Below, in pieces: positions 26,901 through 36,616 of a stretch of DNA of 64,000 nucleotides. The stretch is taken from assembly GCA_026415505.1 (NCBI GenBank), contig JAOAGY010000021.1, positions 1-64,000 on the forward strand. Direction: 5' to 3'. The notes below the pieces were generated by a model. That model was not told the DNA's origin. It saw only the letters and a program-made list of their open reading frames with translations, and searched no databases. Source of the DNA: Chlorobiota bacterium (GTDB taxonomy: Bacteria > Bacteroidota > Ignavibacteria > Kapaibacteriales > NICIL-2). The first letter of the stretch is position 1. Every line of letters starts with the position of its first letter. The position numbers were made by a program, and so were the translations under genes.

Positions 26901-28685
26901 CTACCGCACACTGAAATAGCGTGCTTCCGGATGATGGCAAATCAGCGCGCTCGTGCTTTGTTCGGGAACGAGCTCGTATTCTTCCGTGAGCGTGATGCCG
27001 ATGCGTTCGGGACGGAGCAACTCCATGATGAGCGCTTGGTCTTCCAAATTCGGACATGCCGGATAACCGAACGAGTAACGTGACCCCTGATAGCCTTGCA
27101 CGAATAGCTCCTTGACCGTCGGCGCGTCGCGATCGGCGATACCGAGTTCGGTGCGAACGATCTTGTGCCAATACTCAGCCAAACCTTCGGCACTTTCGAC
27201 GCTCAAACCGTGGAAGAAAAGGTAATCCCGATACCGACCGCTTTCGAAGAGCATCTGTGCATACGGCGTCGCACGATCGCCGATAGTGACGACATGGAAT
27301 GCCACCACGTCGAATTCGCCCGATTCGACCGGACGGAAGAAATCGGCAATGCAGAGAAATTTTCCCTCGCGCTGACGCGGAAATCGAAATCGAACCCACA
27401 CGACCAGCGCCGCATCGTCGGCGCGCAACCGACTGGGCGGTAACTCGCTCCATTGCTCGTAGAGCGCATCGCCCGTGCGACCGGCAGGACGATACACGAC
27501 CAGATCGTCGCCCTCGCTCTGGCACGGGAAATAACCATAAACGACCTTCGGTTGCAACAATCGTTCGCGCTTGCAAAGCAGCTTCAGCTCGTTGTACGCC
27601 GGACGTGCTTCGCGCTCGATGATAGCGGCGAATTCCTCTTCGCTGCGACGACCGCGGCGAAATTGCCACTGCCCACGAAACAGTGCATTCTCGTTGACGA
27701 ACGCGAACACGTGCTCGAGCGGAATATCCTCGACCACGCGCGATCCCCAAAACGGAGGAACGGGAATCGGTACGTCGCGCCGTACTGCCGACACTCGATG
27801 CAACACCGGTTGCCCAGCCGTAGTGCGCTCGGCTCGAACGTTGCCGACAGGCTGATCGGCGCGCTGGTGCTGGATACGCTCCAACTGGAGCGATACCTCC
27901 AGCGACGAAGTCGGCGATGCGATCGACTCGGTGTGCTTTTCGCGCCTCAACTCTTCCATGAAGCGAAGTCCATCGAACGCATCCTGGGCATAGGCGAGCT
28001 TGCCACTGTAGATAGCCCGCAAGTCTTGCTCGACAAAACGCCGATTGAGCGCTGCCCCACCGAGCACCACGGGAATGCGAATGCCGCGTGCCTCCATCGT
28101 TTCGAGATTTTCCTTCATGACGGCAGTGGACTTGACCAGCAGCCCGCTCATGCCTATTGCATCGGCATTGTGCTCCTCGACTGCCTGAAGCATTTGCTCG
28201 AGCGGTACTTTGATACCGAGATTGATCACGCGATAGCCGTTGTTGCTCAGGATGATGTCCACGAGATTTTTCCCGATGTCGTGGACGTCGCCTTTGACCG
28301 TTGCCAGCACAATCGTGCCTTTCGGCGTCGAGTCCTCGACGCGTTCCATGTGCGGTTCCAGATACGCAACCGCAGCCTTCATCGTCTCGGCAGCCTGAAG
28401 CACGAAGGGCAATTGCATCTGACCACTGCCGAAGAGATCACCGACGACACGCATGCCTTCGAGCAAAATGTCGTTGATGATCTGCAACGCCGAGTACCGC
28501 TGGAGTGCTTCGTCGAGGTCGCGTTCGATGCCGATCCGATCGCCATGAACGATGCGCTGTTTGAGTCGCTCTTCGACAGGGAGTTCAGCGCGCGACGTCG
28601 CTGCTGCCGTCTGCTGCGGTTGCTCGGCATAGTAGGCAATCAGCTCGGCGAGCGGATCGTACACACAGCGACGCACTTTCGCCAT
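26901..28685 (-). CDS. metH: Truncated-architecture cobalamin-dependent methionine synthase: cap + B12-binding + AdoMet-activation domains only
   Basis: Cap ERLKQRIVHGDRIGIERDLDEAL...GMRVVGDLFGSGQMQLPFVLQAAETMKAAVAYLEPHME; B12 motif VKGDVHDIGKNLV; activation domain RYSFGYPACPNLEDQ and HHPEARYFSV; no Hcy or pterin domain upstream (cdd is there). Confidence 0.92.
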   Translation of the reverse strand: MAKVRRCVYDPLAELIAYYAEQPQQTAAATSRAELPVEERLKQRIVHGDRIGIERDLDEALQRYSALQIINDILLEGMRVVGDLFGSGQMQLPFVLQAAETMKAAVAYLEPHMERVEDSTPKGTIVLATVKGDVHDIGKNLVDIILSNNGYRVINLGIKVPLEQMLQAVEEHNADAIGMSGLLVKSTAVMKENLETMEARGIRIPVVLGGAALNRRFVEQDLRAIYSGKLAYAQDAFDGLRFMEELRREKHTESIASPTSSLEVSLQLERIQHQRADQPVGNVRAERTTAGQPVLHRVSAVRRDVPIPVPPFWGSRVVEDIPLEHVFAFVNENALFRGQWQFRRGRRSEEEFAAIIEREARPAYNELKLLCKRERLLQPKVVYGYFPCQSEGDDLVVYRPAGRTGDALYEQWSELPPSRLRADDAALVVWVRFRFPRQREGKFLCIADFFRPVESGEFDVVAFHVVTIGDRATPYAQMLFESGRYRDYLFFHGLSVESAEGLAEYWHKIVRTELGIADRDAPTVKELFVQGYQGSRYSFGYPACPNLEDQALIMELLRPERIGITLTEEYELVPEQSTSALICHHPEARYFSVR

Positions 28686-28692
28686 CGCAGCC

Positions 28693-29130
28693 TCAGGTCG
28701 TTGTTCGGAACATGCTTCCACCGAATGCATGCGGCAACAAATCGTTCGGCGTACACCAGCGTTCGCTGCCATCGAGCGTGAGCATTGCGACCAGCGCATG
28801 CGGAGCCAGCTCAGCAATCCACTGCCGACACGCACCGCACGGCGTAATCGGTTCGGCTGTGTCGGCAGCTATCGCCACCAGCAGAATCCGTTCGGCTCCG
28901 CCGGTACGCGCAGCAGCCAGCGCAGCTCGCTCGGCACAGAGGGTCAGTCCGTAGCTGGCATTTTCGACGTTCGTACCTGCGGTAATTCTCCCAGCCGCGT
29001 CGAGCACTGCTGCACCGACGCGAAAACCGCTGTACGGTGCATACGCATACTGGCGAACGCTGCGCGCACTATCGAGCACGCTCTCGACGATGGCAGCGAA
29101 ACCGGCTGCTGTGTCGTTTTCGGAAGCCAT
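28693..29130 (-). CDS. cdd: Cytidine deaminase
   Basis: APYSGFRVGAAVLDAAGRITAGTNVENASYGLTLCAERAAL; PCGACRQWIAEL. Confidence 0.95.
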   Translation of the reverse strand: MASENDTAAGFAAIVESVLDSARSVRQYAYAPYSGFRVGAAVLDAAGRITAGTNVENASYGLTLCAERAALAAARTGGAERILLVAIAADTAEPITPCGACRQWIAELAPHALVAMLTLDGSERWCTPNDLLPHAFGGSMFRTTT

Positions 29131-29384
29131 GACGTTCTGCGCTGTCGCCGCCCGTGCGGCTATCGCGCGTGCGAGCGATCGCGCCGCATCACCGTCGAGA
29201 TCGCACAAGAGATGATCGTAAAAACGCGAAAAGTTCGGATCGGGCACTGCCACCGGTCGTCAGGATGTTATTGGCTAATCGGCACACTCCGCTGTGCGCT
29301 TCGGCTTGCAAAATTGCAATCGCTCTGTAACCTTCGGCTACGCTACGTTATTTTGCCGTCCAGGTAACACACTCGGATAATCCC

Positions 29385-32255
29385 ATGCAAGTTCTTCGCA
29401 CATTTCTGGCTCTGGTCGGATTGCTCGGCACGCTCGTCGCATCCGACGATATCGTTCCCCGCACGTTGATCGTCAAGTTTCGCCCCGGCACGGTCGAACT
29501 CGATCGCTGGCTTGCTGCCGGCAGAAGCGGCACGATTCCAGCACTCGAAACAATCGTCGGTCCTCATCGCTCGCGTCCGTACTTGCGCGACGGCGTTCTT
29601 CGGGCATTGTCGCAGCGTCTGCAGCGATTCAACGCTCGGTCGTCGGACGATCCGATCGCTCGGTTGGAGCGCATCGCTGTCGTCGAGTTCGATCGCGACG
29701 TGGATGTGCGGCTGATCGCTCGCAAGCTTGCCGCGCATCCGGCTATCGAGTACGCCGAACCGATGCCCGAGCGGCGAGTGTTCTTTCAGCCGAACGACAG
29801 CTTGTCCGCGATGCAGTACCATCTAACGAAAATTCGCGCAACCGATGCGTGGGATTCCATTCCCGGAAACGCTCCGCTCGTACTGATTGCCATCGTGGAT
29901 ACCGGTGTGGACTATACCCACGAAGATTTAGCGGATGTGATTTTCGTCAATCCCGGCGAGACCGGCACCGATTCTCAAGGACGGGATAAACGAACAAACG
30001 GTGTTGACGACGACGGCAATGGCTTTGTGGACGATTGGCACGGCTGGGACATTGCGCTCGGTGACAACGATCCACGCCCGGGTAACGAGCATGGGACGCA
30101 TGTTGCCGGTATAGCTGCGGCTACTGTCAACAACCGCATCGGTGTTGCAGGGGTTTGCAATCGCGCTCGCATTCTACCGGTCAAGTGCGCAACGGACTCT
30201 CCTTCGGCGCCGAGCATTCTCAATGGCTACGAAGGCATCGCATATGCTGCTGCAATGGGGGCGAAAGTGATCAATTGTTCCTGGGGCGGTAATACCTCAT
30301 CCCAAGCCGAACAAGAAGTCATCAACACGGCAATTGCAGCAGGTAGCGTCGTCGTGGCTGCTGCTGGTAACAGTGGCGGTGAAGAGCAGCTTTTCCCTGC
30401 CGGCTATACAGGCGTTCTCTCGGTCGCAGCGGTCGGCAGCAACGACGTGCGAGCAGCATTCAGCAGCTACCACGTCTCGGTCGGCATCAGCGCACCGGGT
30501 GTGTCCATCCTTTCGACATATCCCGGCAACACGTATGGCTACGCCGACGGCACCTCGATGGCATCCCCAGTCGTTGCAGGCGCAGCAGCGTTGGTACGCG
30601 CAAAGTATCCCACGCTCGATCCTCTCCACGTCGTTGCTCGTCTCAAGGCAACAGCCGATCCGATCGACAACCTTACAGGCAACCGGAATCGCGCCTGGAT
30701 GGGCAAACTCGGAAGTGGGCGGGTCAATGCATTCCGCGCAGTTACCGAAGCCAATCCGAAGTACGTCGAGCTTGTTTCTGCAACGATAACCGACGATGAC
30801 GGCGACGGCGTGTTCGAGCCTGGCGATGTCGTCACAATCGTTCCGACATTTCGCAATCTCCTCGCGCCGATCACCGATGCACGAGCGATTATTCGCCCGG
30901 TCGGCACAGGCTCGTCAATCTTCGTTTTCAGCGATTCGGTCATTGTGCTGGGCATGTTGGGCAGCGATCTGACGATGACTGCACCAGCGCCGTTTAGGCT
31001 GACCATACCTGCCAATGCACCGCAGAACTACGTCCTCACCTGCCAAGTCACTATCACCGATGGCAACACGACGGTCGGACGTGGCACACTCAGTTTCATC
31101 ATCATGCCGACGTTCCGCACGCTCCGCAATGGTGATCTTGTACTGACGGTCAACAGCACAGGCAATCTCGGCTACAACGATTATCCCACCAACCTCCAGG
31201 GCGAAGGGTTCCGCTACAAAAGCAGTCCGAGCGTTCTTTTCGAGGCTGGCTTGATGATTGGTTCCAGCGCCGATAAGCTCTCGGACGTGGTTCGTAACGA
31301 GACGGGGAACGCACAGAACACCGACTTCCAAATCGGCATCCCCACGGTTCTCCGTACAGTCGCATCAACCAACACTGAGGAAGTCGTCACGACCTTCGCC
31401 GACCAAGGATTGTCCGCCCAAGCGAATGTGCAGGTCGAGCATCACACCTATGTTTTCGACGAGGACAACAAGCGCGATTTTGCACTCTGCGTCTATCGCA
31501 TCACCAATCGCAATCCCGAACCGGTCGAATCAATGTACTGCGGCATCTATGCCGACTGGGACGTCGGGCAATCAGGACAAAACGACGTTGCGATCTGGAG
31601 CGACGAGGACAGTTTTTACTACGTGTACAACACACGCGACACGTCGTTGCCCTACGTCGGTATGCAACTGGTGTCGGATCATCAGCCGAATTCTTTCATG
31701 ATGGACAACGACGGAAATACCAGCGACAACCCTGGCGTCTATGACGGCTACACGAAAGCGGAAAAATGGCGGACGATTTCGAGCGGCATCGGACGTGCAC
31801 GCAGCAATGTCACCGACGCCTCGGCTGTCATCGCTGCCGGACCGTTTCGCATGGACGCCGGCGCAACCGAGCAAGTCGTTTTCAGCATCTTCGCCGGGCG
31901 CTCGCTCGCCGATTTGCGGTCGGCTGCCGAACGTGCCCGTCAGACAGCACAGCAACTGCTCGGCGTCACACCTACCGAACCTCGCACGACGTCGCTCAGT
32001 GTTCGCGTAACGCCGAATCCCGCTACGGGCGACAATCTCACGATCGAGTACACTCTCCCCGACTCCGGCACGATGAGCCTCGAAATAACCGACGCGCTCG
32101 GTCGCACGGTCGCGACGGTGCTCGCCAGCGGCGTTCATCCACCGCACGGGCGGCTCGACGTTCAGCTCGACGGGCGATGGAGCCAGGGAACGTATTTTGC
32201 AGTCGTGCGCGGTGCTCGTCAGAGTGTCGCTGCGCCGTTTGTGATCGTCCGATGA
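29385..32255 (+). CDS. S8 family (subtilisin-like) serine peptidase with T9SS sorting domain
   Basis: Triad contexts IVDTGVDYTHEDL, HGTHVAGIAA, GTSMASPVVAGAAAL; propeptide-like N-term; C-term TPNPATGDNLTIEYTLPDSGTMSLEITDALGRTVATV...GTYFAVVRGARQSVAAPFVIVR. Confidence 0.94.
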   Translation: MQVLRTFLALVGLLGTLVASDDIVPRTLIVKFRPGTVELDRWLAAGRSGTIPALETIVGPHRSRPYLRDGVLRALSQRLQRFNARSSDDPIARLERIAVVEFDRDVDVRLIARKLAAHPAIEYAEPMPERRVFFQPNDSLSAMQYHLTKIRATDAWDSIPGNAPLVLIAIVDTGVDYTHEDLADVIFVNPGETGTDSQGRDKRTNGVDDDGNGFVDDWHGWDIALGDNDPRPGNEHGTHVAGIAAATVNNRIGVAGVCNRARILPVKCATDSPSAPSILNGYEGIAYAAAMGAKVINCSWGGNTSSQAEQEVINTAIAAGSVVVAAAGNSGGEEQLFPAGYTGVLSVAAVGSNDVRAAFSSYHVSVGISAPGVSILSTYPGNTYGYADGTSMASPVVAGAAALVRAKYPTLDPLHVVARLKATADPIDNLTGNRNRAWMGKLGSGRVNAFRAVTEANPKYVELVSATITDDDGDGVFEPGDVVTIVPTFRNLLAPITDARAIIRPVGTGSSIFVFSDSVIVLGMLGSDLTMTAPAPFRLTIPANAPQNYVLTCQVTITDGNTTVGRGTLSFIIMPTFRTLRNGDLVLTVNSTGNLGYNDYPTNLQGEGFRYKSSPSVLFEAGLMIGSSADKLSDVVRNETGNAQNTDFQIGIPTVLRTVASTNTEEVVTTFADQGLSAQANVQVEHHTYVFDEDNKRDFALCVYRITNRNPEPVESMYCGIYADWDVGQSGQNDVAIWSDEDSFYYVYNTRDTSLPYVGMQLVSDHQPNSFMMDNDGNTSDNPGVYDGYTKAEKWRTISSGIGRARSNVTDASAVIAAGPFRMDAGATEQVVFSIFAGRSLADLRSAAERARQTAQQLLGVTPTEPRTTSLSVRVTPNPATGDNLTIEYTLPDSGTMSLEITDALGRTVATVLASGVHPPHGRLDVQLDGRWSQGTYFAVVRGARQSVAAPFVIVR

Positions 32256-32286
32256 TGTTCAACGAATCGTTCGCAGGAGTTCGACC

Positions 32287-32481
32287 ATGAGTACGGACCG
32301 CTACACCGAGCTTATTCAGCACATCGAAGCGATGAAGGAGGACTTCGAAAAGTTCTACGCCAAAGGCAAGAATGCCGCCGGCACGCGTCTGCGCAAAAGC
32401 TTGCAGGAATTGCGCCGCTTAGCGCAGGAAATCCGTACCGAAATTCAAGCCATAAAGGTCGCCCGCAAAAGCGGTTCGTAA
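32287..32481 (+). CDS. Histone H1-like (Hc1 family) small protein
   Basis: MSTDRYTELIQHIEAMKEDFEKFYAKGKNAAGTRLRKSLQELRRLAQEIRTEIQAIKVARKSGS matches the short Hc1-like proteins of Bacteroidota. Confidence 0.88.
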   Translation: MSTDRYTELIQHIEAMKEDFEKFYAKGKNAAGTRLRKSLQELRRLAQEIRTEIQAIKVARKSGS

Positions 32482-32482
32482 G

Positions 32483-33901
32483 TCACCGTCGCTCCAAGAC
32501 GGCGACGTTTTCGACGTGGTACGTCTGCGGGAACATATCGATCGGCTGCACGCTGCGCACGGTATAGCGTTCCGCCAGCCGTTTCACGTCGCGCGCCTGT
32601 GTTGCCGGATTGCACGACACGTACACAATGCGTCGAGGCAGACGCTGGAGCAAATACTCGACGAGCTTCGGATGCATCCCTACACGCGGTGGATCGGCGA
32701 CGGCGACGGCGGGATCGGGCAGACGTGCCAGTATTTTCCATCCGCTCTCGGTGTGAAGATCGGCGGTGATGAATTCGGCATTGGCGATGCTGTTTCGCGC
32801 GGCGTTGGCGATCGCATCGGCTGTTGCTGCCCCGTTGCTTTCGACACCGATGATCTGCCGACAGTGACGCGCCAGCGGGAGCGTCAACGTGCCGGCACCT
32901 GCGTACAAATCCCACACCGTTTCGCTGCCATCGAGCGCTGCTGATTCGATGACGCAGCCGACGAATCGCTCCAATTGCGCAATGTTCGCTTGGAAAAACG
33001 ATTGCGCGGAAATTCTGAACTCCACCCCCGCAACACGCTCGCAGATGTAGTCGCGCCCCGACAGCGTCGTAAACGGACCCGGCGCTACGGGCGACGGCGT
33101 GTCGTTGAGCGCCCACACGACGCTGATCAACTGCGGGACCGCACGTGTCGCTTCACTGGCGCATGTCTCGATGAAAGTGCGTTCGTGTTCGTGCTGCGGC
33201 GATCGCGTCACGAGCACGAGCATGGCTTCGCCGGTGCCCGTCCGGCGGATGACGACGTTGCGGAGAAAGCCGTCGCGCGTGCGGTGGCTATTGCAACTGA
33301 CTCTGCTCGATCGCACCAGCCGCCGCACGACCGCCAGAATTTCGTTGGCGACCTCGTCTTGCAACATGCATCGTTCGATATCGAGCACCGCATCGAACCG
33401 CCCGCGAACATGCAGCCCGATGGCAGCACGTTTTCGTTCCATTGCGTTCGGTTCCATGCTGTGCCAAAGGCGATCGGGTATCCAGGTGCGATCGGAACAG
33501 GTGAACTCCATTTTGGCGCGATAGGCGAACTCGGACGGCGAGGGAAGAATCGGGCGATACTCTTCGACTCTTACGCCACCGATACGCTCGAAAGCATCCC
33601 GGACGTGCTGCTGTTTCCAGCGGAGCTGTTCGGTGTAGTCGGCATGCTGCCACGTACAGCCGCCACAGTCGCCAGCGTATGGGCACGGCGGTTGTCGTCG
33701 CGACGGCGATGGCTCGATGATCTCGGTGACATCGGCTTCCACGTACGAGCGGCGCTTGCGGCGAATGCGCGCACGGACACGCTCGCCCGGCAAGCCACCG
33801 CGAAGCTGAACGACAAGACCGCTACCCTCGAGCCGCGCAATAGCAATGCCTTCGAATCCGAGCGACTCGACGGCAAGCTCGACTGTGTCGCCTGGTTTCA
33901 T
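32483..33901 (-). CDS. rlmD: 23S rRNA (uracil(1939)-C(5))-methyltransferase RlmD-like (TRAM + MTase)
   Basis: TRAM N-term; CPYAGDCGGCTWQHADY; VWDLYAGAGTLTLPLA; DPPRVGMHPKL; IVYVSCNPATQARDVKRL. Confidence 0.93.
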   Translation of the reverse strand: MKPGDTVELAVESLGFEGIAIARLEGSGLVVQLRGGLPGERVRARIRRKRRSYVEADVTEIIEPSPSRRQPPCPYAGDCGGCTWQHADYTEQLRWKQQHVRDAFERIGGVRVEEYRPILPSPSEFAYRAKMEFTCSDRTWIPDRLWHSMEPNAMERKRAAIGLHVRGRFDAVLDIERCMLQDEVANEILAVVRRLVRSSRVSCNSHRTRDGFLRNVVIRRTGTGEAMLVLVTRSPQHEHERTFIETCASEATRAVPQLISVVWALNDTPSPVAPGPFTTLSGRDYICERVAGVEFRISAQSFFQANIAQLERFVGCVIESAALDGSETVWDLYAGAGTLTLPLARHCRQIIGVESNGAATADAIANAARNSIANAEFITADLHTESGWKILARLPDPAVAVADPPRVGMHPKLVEYLLQRLPRRIVYVSCNPATQARDVKRLAERYTVRSVQPIDMFPQTYHVENVAVLERR

Positions 33902-35712
33902 TGCGCACGTGCTCCTTCGGTTTGTAAGGCATACAGTGTCGCGTAGATGCCGTTGCTGTTGGCGAGCAACTCCTCGTGCGTACCGACCTCGACGACACGA
34001 CCGCGATCGAGCACGTAAATGACATCGGCATCGCGCACTGTCGAAAGCCGATGGGCGATGACGAGCGCTGTTCGATTGCGCAGCACATCGGCGATAGCTT
34101 GCTGCACGAGCACTTCCGACTCGCTGTCGAGCGCCGAGGTCGCTTCGTCGAAAATCAAAATGTCCGGCTCTGCAAGGATGGCGCGGGCGATCGCGATGCG
34201 CTGACGCTGCCCGCCCGACAGTCGCACGCCGCGATCGCCGATCAGCGTGTCGTAGCCGTCGGGCAATTCGACGATAAACTCGTGCGCGTGAGCGATCCGT
34301 GCAGCGCGCTCGATCTCTTGACGCGTCGCATCGGGCTTGGCCAGTGCGATATTGGCGGCAACGGTGTCGTTGAACAGCATCGCATCCTGTGACACCACGC
34401 CGAACCGCTGCCGATACGACGCGACACGAAACGATCGAATGTCGGTGCCGTCGTAGAGAATTCGTCCCGCGGTCGGATCGTAAAAACGAACGAGCAGATC
34501 GGCGATCGTGGACTTGCCGCTCCCGCTGATACCGACGAGCGCGACTTTCTTACCGCGCTCCAAGCGAATCGTCACATCGTGCAGAACCGTGCGCGTGCTG
34601 TCGTAGCTGAACGAGACGCGATCGAACACGATCGCATCTCGAAGCGGCGGACAGTCCTGCGTGCCGTCGCGAAGCTGCGCCGCCGAATCCAGAACCGCAA
34701 AGACTCGTTCGGCAGCGACCAGCCCACGTTGAATCTGTCCGGGAATACCCGTCAGCGAAGCGACCGGCGCCATGATGGCAAAAAGTGCGAAGAGAAACGT
34801 CATCAGGTCCGAACCGCGCATCGCACCGGCAAAAACTTCCGTCCCGCCGACGTAGAGCACCACTGCGAGCGCTCCGATTGCGAGTGTTTCGCCGATCGCC
34901 GGCACCATGTCGTTGACCGCTGTCAGCTTGATCGCCGATCGAACATACCGCTGCAAATCGTGCCAGAAGCGCTCCCGAACGCGCGGTTCGGCGCGAAAGG
35001 CTTTGACGATGCGAATACCGGCGATGCTTTCTTGCAGTGTGCTGGTGTATTGAGCCACTGCCTGCTGCATCCGTTGCGAGTATCGCCGCAAGTATCGTCG
35101 AGCGATACGAATCACCAGAAGCGTTCCGGCGCTGGTGCTCAGTGCAATGAGCGTCAGCTTCGGAGAAAGCGTCACCAACAAACCGAGCAGAAGCAGTATT
35201 TCGATCGGCGCCCGAACGAGCGTGACCATGAACGGTAGCAGCGACGAATGCATCAACCCCACTTCGGTCGTCACCAGCGAGATGAGTTCACCGGTTTTCG
35301 AGCGATTGAAGTAACCCACGGGCAGTTCGATCAGGCGAGAAAACACCAACTGGCGCATGTCGCGGATGATCCATTCGCCCAATCGAACGCCGATTTGCCC
35401 GGTAGCATACTTGACGAGATTTTTCGCGACGAACATCGCCACGATGAAGCCAGCCAGATGCAGCAGCGTCGTCATCGGATCGGGTGCGATGAGCCAGCCG
35501 AAAAGCGCCGCGAACACACGTTCTTTGAGCGAGGACTGCGGCGTGCTCGGCGATGCAGCCGACCCGATACCGAAAAGCGTCGAAAGCACCGGCTCGATCA
35601 CCGCCATGCTGACCGCACCGAAAGCACCGAGCGCTGCGTTGCCGACGATCGACAGCAGCAGCATCCACCAATACGGGCGCACAAACCCAGCGACTCGAAG
35701 AAACGTGCGCAT
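33898..35712 (-). CDS. ABC transporter permease/ATP-binding protein (MsbA/LptE-type exporter)
   Basis: 6 TM region; Walker A VGISGSGKSTIA; LSGGQRQRIAIARAIL; DEATSALDSESE. Confidence 0.95.
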   Translation of the reverse strand: MRTFLRVAGFVRPYWWMLLLSIVGNAALGAFGAVSMAVIEPVLSTLFGIGSAASPSTPQSSLKERVFAALFGWLIAPDPMTTLLHLAGFIVAMFVAKNLVKYATGQIGVRLGEWIIRDMRQLVFSRLIELPVGYFNRSKTGELISLVTTEVGLMHSSLLPFMVTLVRAPIEILLLLGLLVTLSPKLTLIALSTSAGTLLVIRIARRYLRRYSQRMQQAVAQYTSTLQESIAGIRIVKAFRAEPRVRERFWHDLQRYVRSAIKLTAVNDMVPAIGETLAIGALAVVLYVGGTEVFAGAMRGSDLMTFLFALFAIMAPVASLTGIPGQIQRGLVAAERVFAVLDSAAQLRDGTQDCPPLRDAIVFDRVSFSYDSTRTVLHDVTIRLERGKKVALVGISGSGKSTIADLLVRFYDPTAGRILYDGTDIRSFRVASYRQRFGVVSQDAMLFNDTVAANIALAKPDATRQEIERAARIAHAHEFIVELPDGYDTLIGDRGVRLSGGQRQRIAIARAILAEPDILIFDEATSALDSESEVLVQQAIADVLRNRTALVIAHRLSTVRDADVIYVLDRGRVVEVGTHEELLANSNGIYATLYALQTEGARAQ

Positions 35713-35720
35713 CGTCGCTC

Positions 35721-36557
35721 TCAGTTCATCCGATGACGATGCAGAACCGGGCGAACATCGAGCACTCCCAGCGATGCACCGCTCCACTGCGGAGCAGCGA
35801 CGGGCGCGAGCGCGAACACATGCGATCGTTCGTCGGTGAGCCGCACGTGCCGCGCTCGATAGGTCGCGTCACGCCGCACCACGTGTGCACATCGCAGCAG
35901 TGCGCGTGTGCTCGAGTTCTCGCACTCTTTGCGTGCTGCAAGGAGCTGTTCGAGCGTTGCCCGATCGAATGCGAGCGCACTGCTCGACAATTCGCCACCG
36001 CGACAAAACGCTGTCCCCTGTTGCCACCACTTCCCCATTGGAGCAATGCGCAGGGAATATCGCGTTCGACCGACAGTGCCATCGAGCACGACACGCCACC
36101 ACGACCGGAACGGCTCTCCTGCAGCGATCGCCGCTTCATCGAGCGACGACGACAAATGCGGCGACAGTACCGCCGCGAACGCCGTCGCGACACTCTCTGC
36201 CGTCGCAGCGCCGAGCATCGCATGCGCGAAATCGGCGTGCAGCACGACATTGCTTTCGGTGAGAATGACGTGCCGACAGTGCCCGCGCTCTGCAATCGTT
36301 TCGAGGACGCGCCAGTTGACGCCACGTTCGTCCGCATCGGGCACCGCACACCAGGTCAACGTTTGTTCGACCTCGAGCGGCAGCGGATGCCTAGCGGCAA
36401 GCTGCGCGACCGCTGAACCGCTCGATGGTAACCCGACAAACAAAACCTCCGCTGGCAGAAGCGATTGCCCGACAACCGACCGCAGCATAAGCCGGAAGTG
36501 GCGCACATTGGCGCTCCGCAACACGACAGCCAGCGTGTACAAGCGATCGGCGTTCAT
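35721..36557 (-). CDS. Putative glycosyltransferase (GT2-like)
   Basis: MNADRLYTLAVVLRSANVRHFRLMLRSVVGQSLLPAEVLFVGLPSSG...HVILTESNVVLHADFAHAM; weak family similarity by eye. Confidence 0.55.
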   Translation of the reverse strand: MNADRLYTLAVVLRSANVRHFRLMLRSVVGQSLLPAEVLFVGLPSSGSAVAQLAARHPLPLEVEQTLTWCAVPDADERGVNWRVLETIAERGHCRHVILTESNVVLHADFAHAMLGAATAESVATAFAAVLSPHLSSSLDEAAIAAGEPFRSWWRVVLDGTVGRTRYSLRIAPMGKWWQQGTAFCRGGELSSSALAFDRATLEQLLAARKECENSSTRALLRCAHVVRRDATYRARHVRLTDERSHVFALAPVAAPQWSGASLGVLDVRPVLHRHRMN

Positions 36558-36576
36558 CATCAGCAAAACAAATGCG

Positions 36577-36584
36577 TAGTTTCG
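36577..36584 (+). promoter_or_regulatory. Putative -7 element TAGTTTCG for outer membrane protein gene
   Basis: 32 nt upstream of 36617. Confidence 0.4.
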
Positions 36585-36587
36585 CGG

Positions 36588-36595
36588 CGAAATTA
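36588..36595 (-). promoter_or_regulatory. Putative -7 element TAATTTCG for GT-like gene
   Basis: 30 nt upstream of start 36557; face-to-face with 36577 element. Confidence 0.4.
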
Positions 36596-36616
36596 TCAAC
36601 CGTTGTCGAGGGACGT

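Noticed and set aside
28686-29253. Hidden N-terminal half of MetH upstream of 28685 (frameshift)
   Set aside because: The upstream DNA encodes an intact cytidine deaminase on the same strand in another frame; no pterin-binding motifs appear in any frame.
29295-29320. TTGCAAAATTGCAA near 29310 as a second copy of the 16776 operator
   Set aside because: Self-complementary TTGCAA pairs arise easily; lacks the TACTGCA arms.
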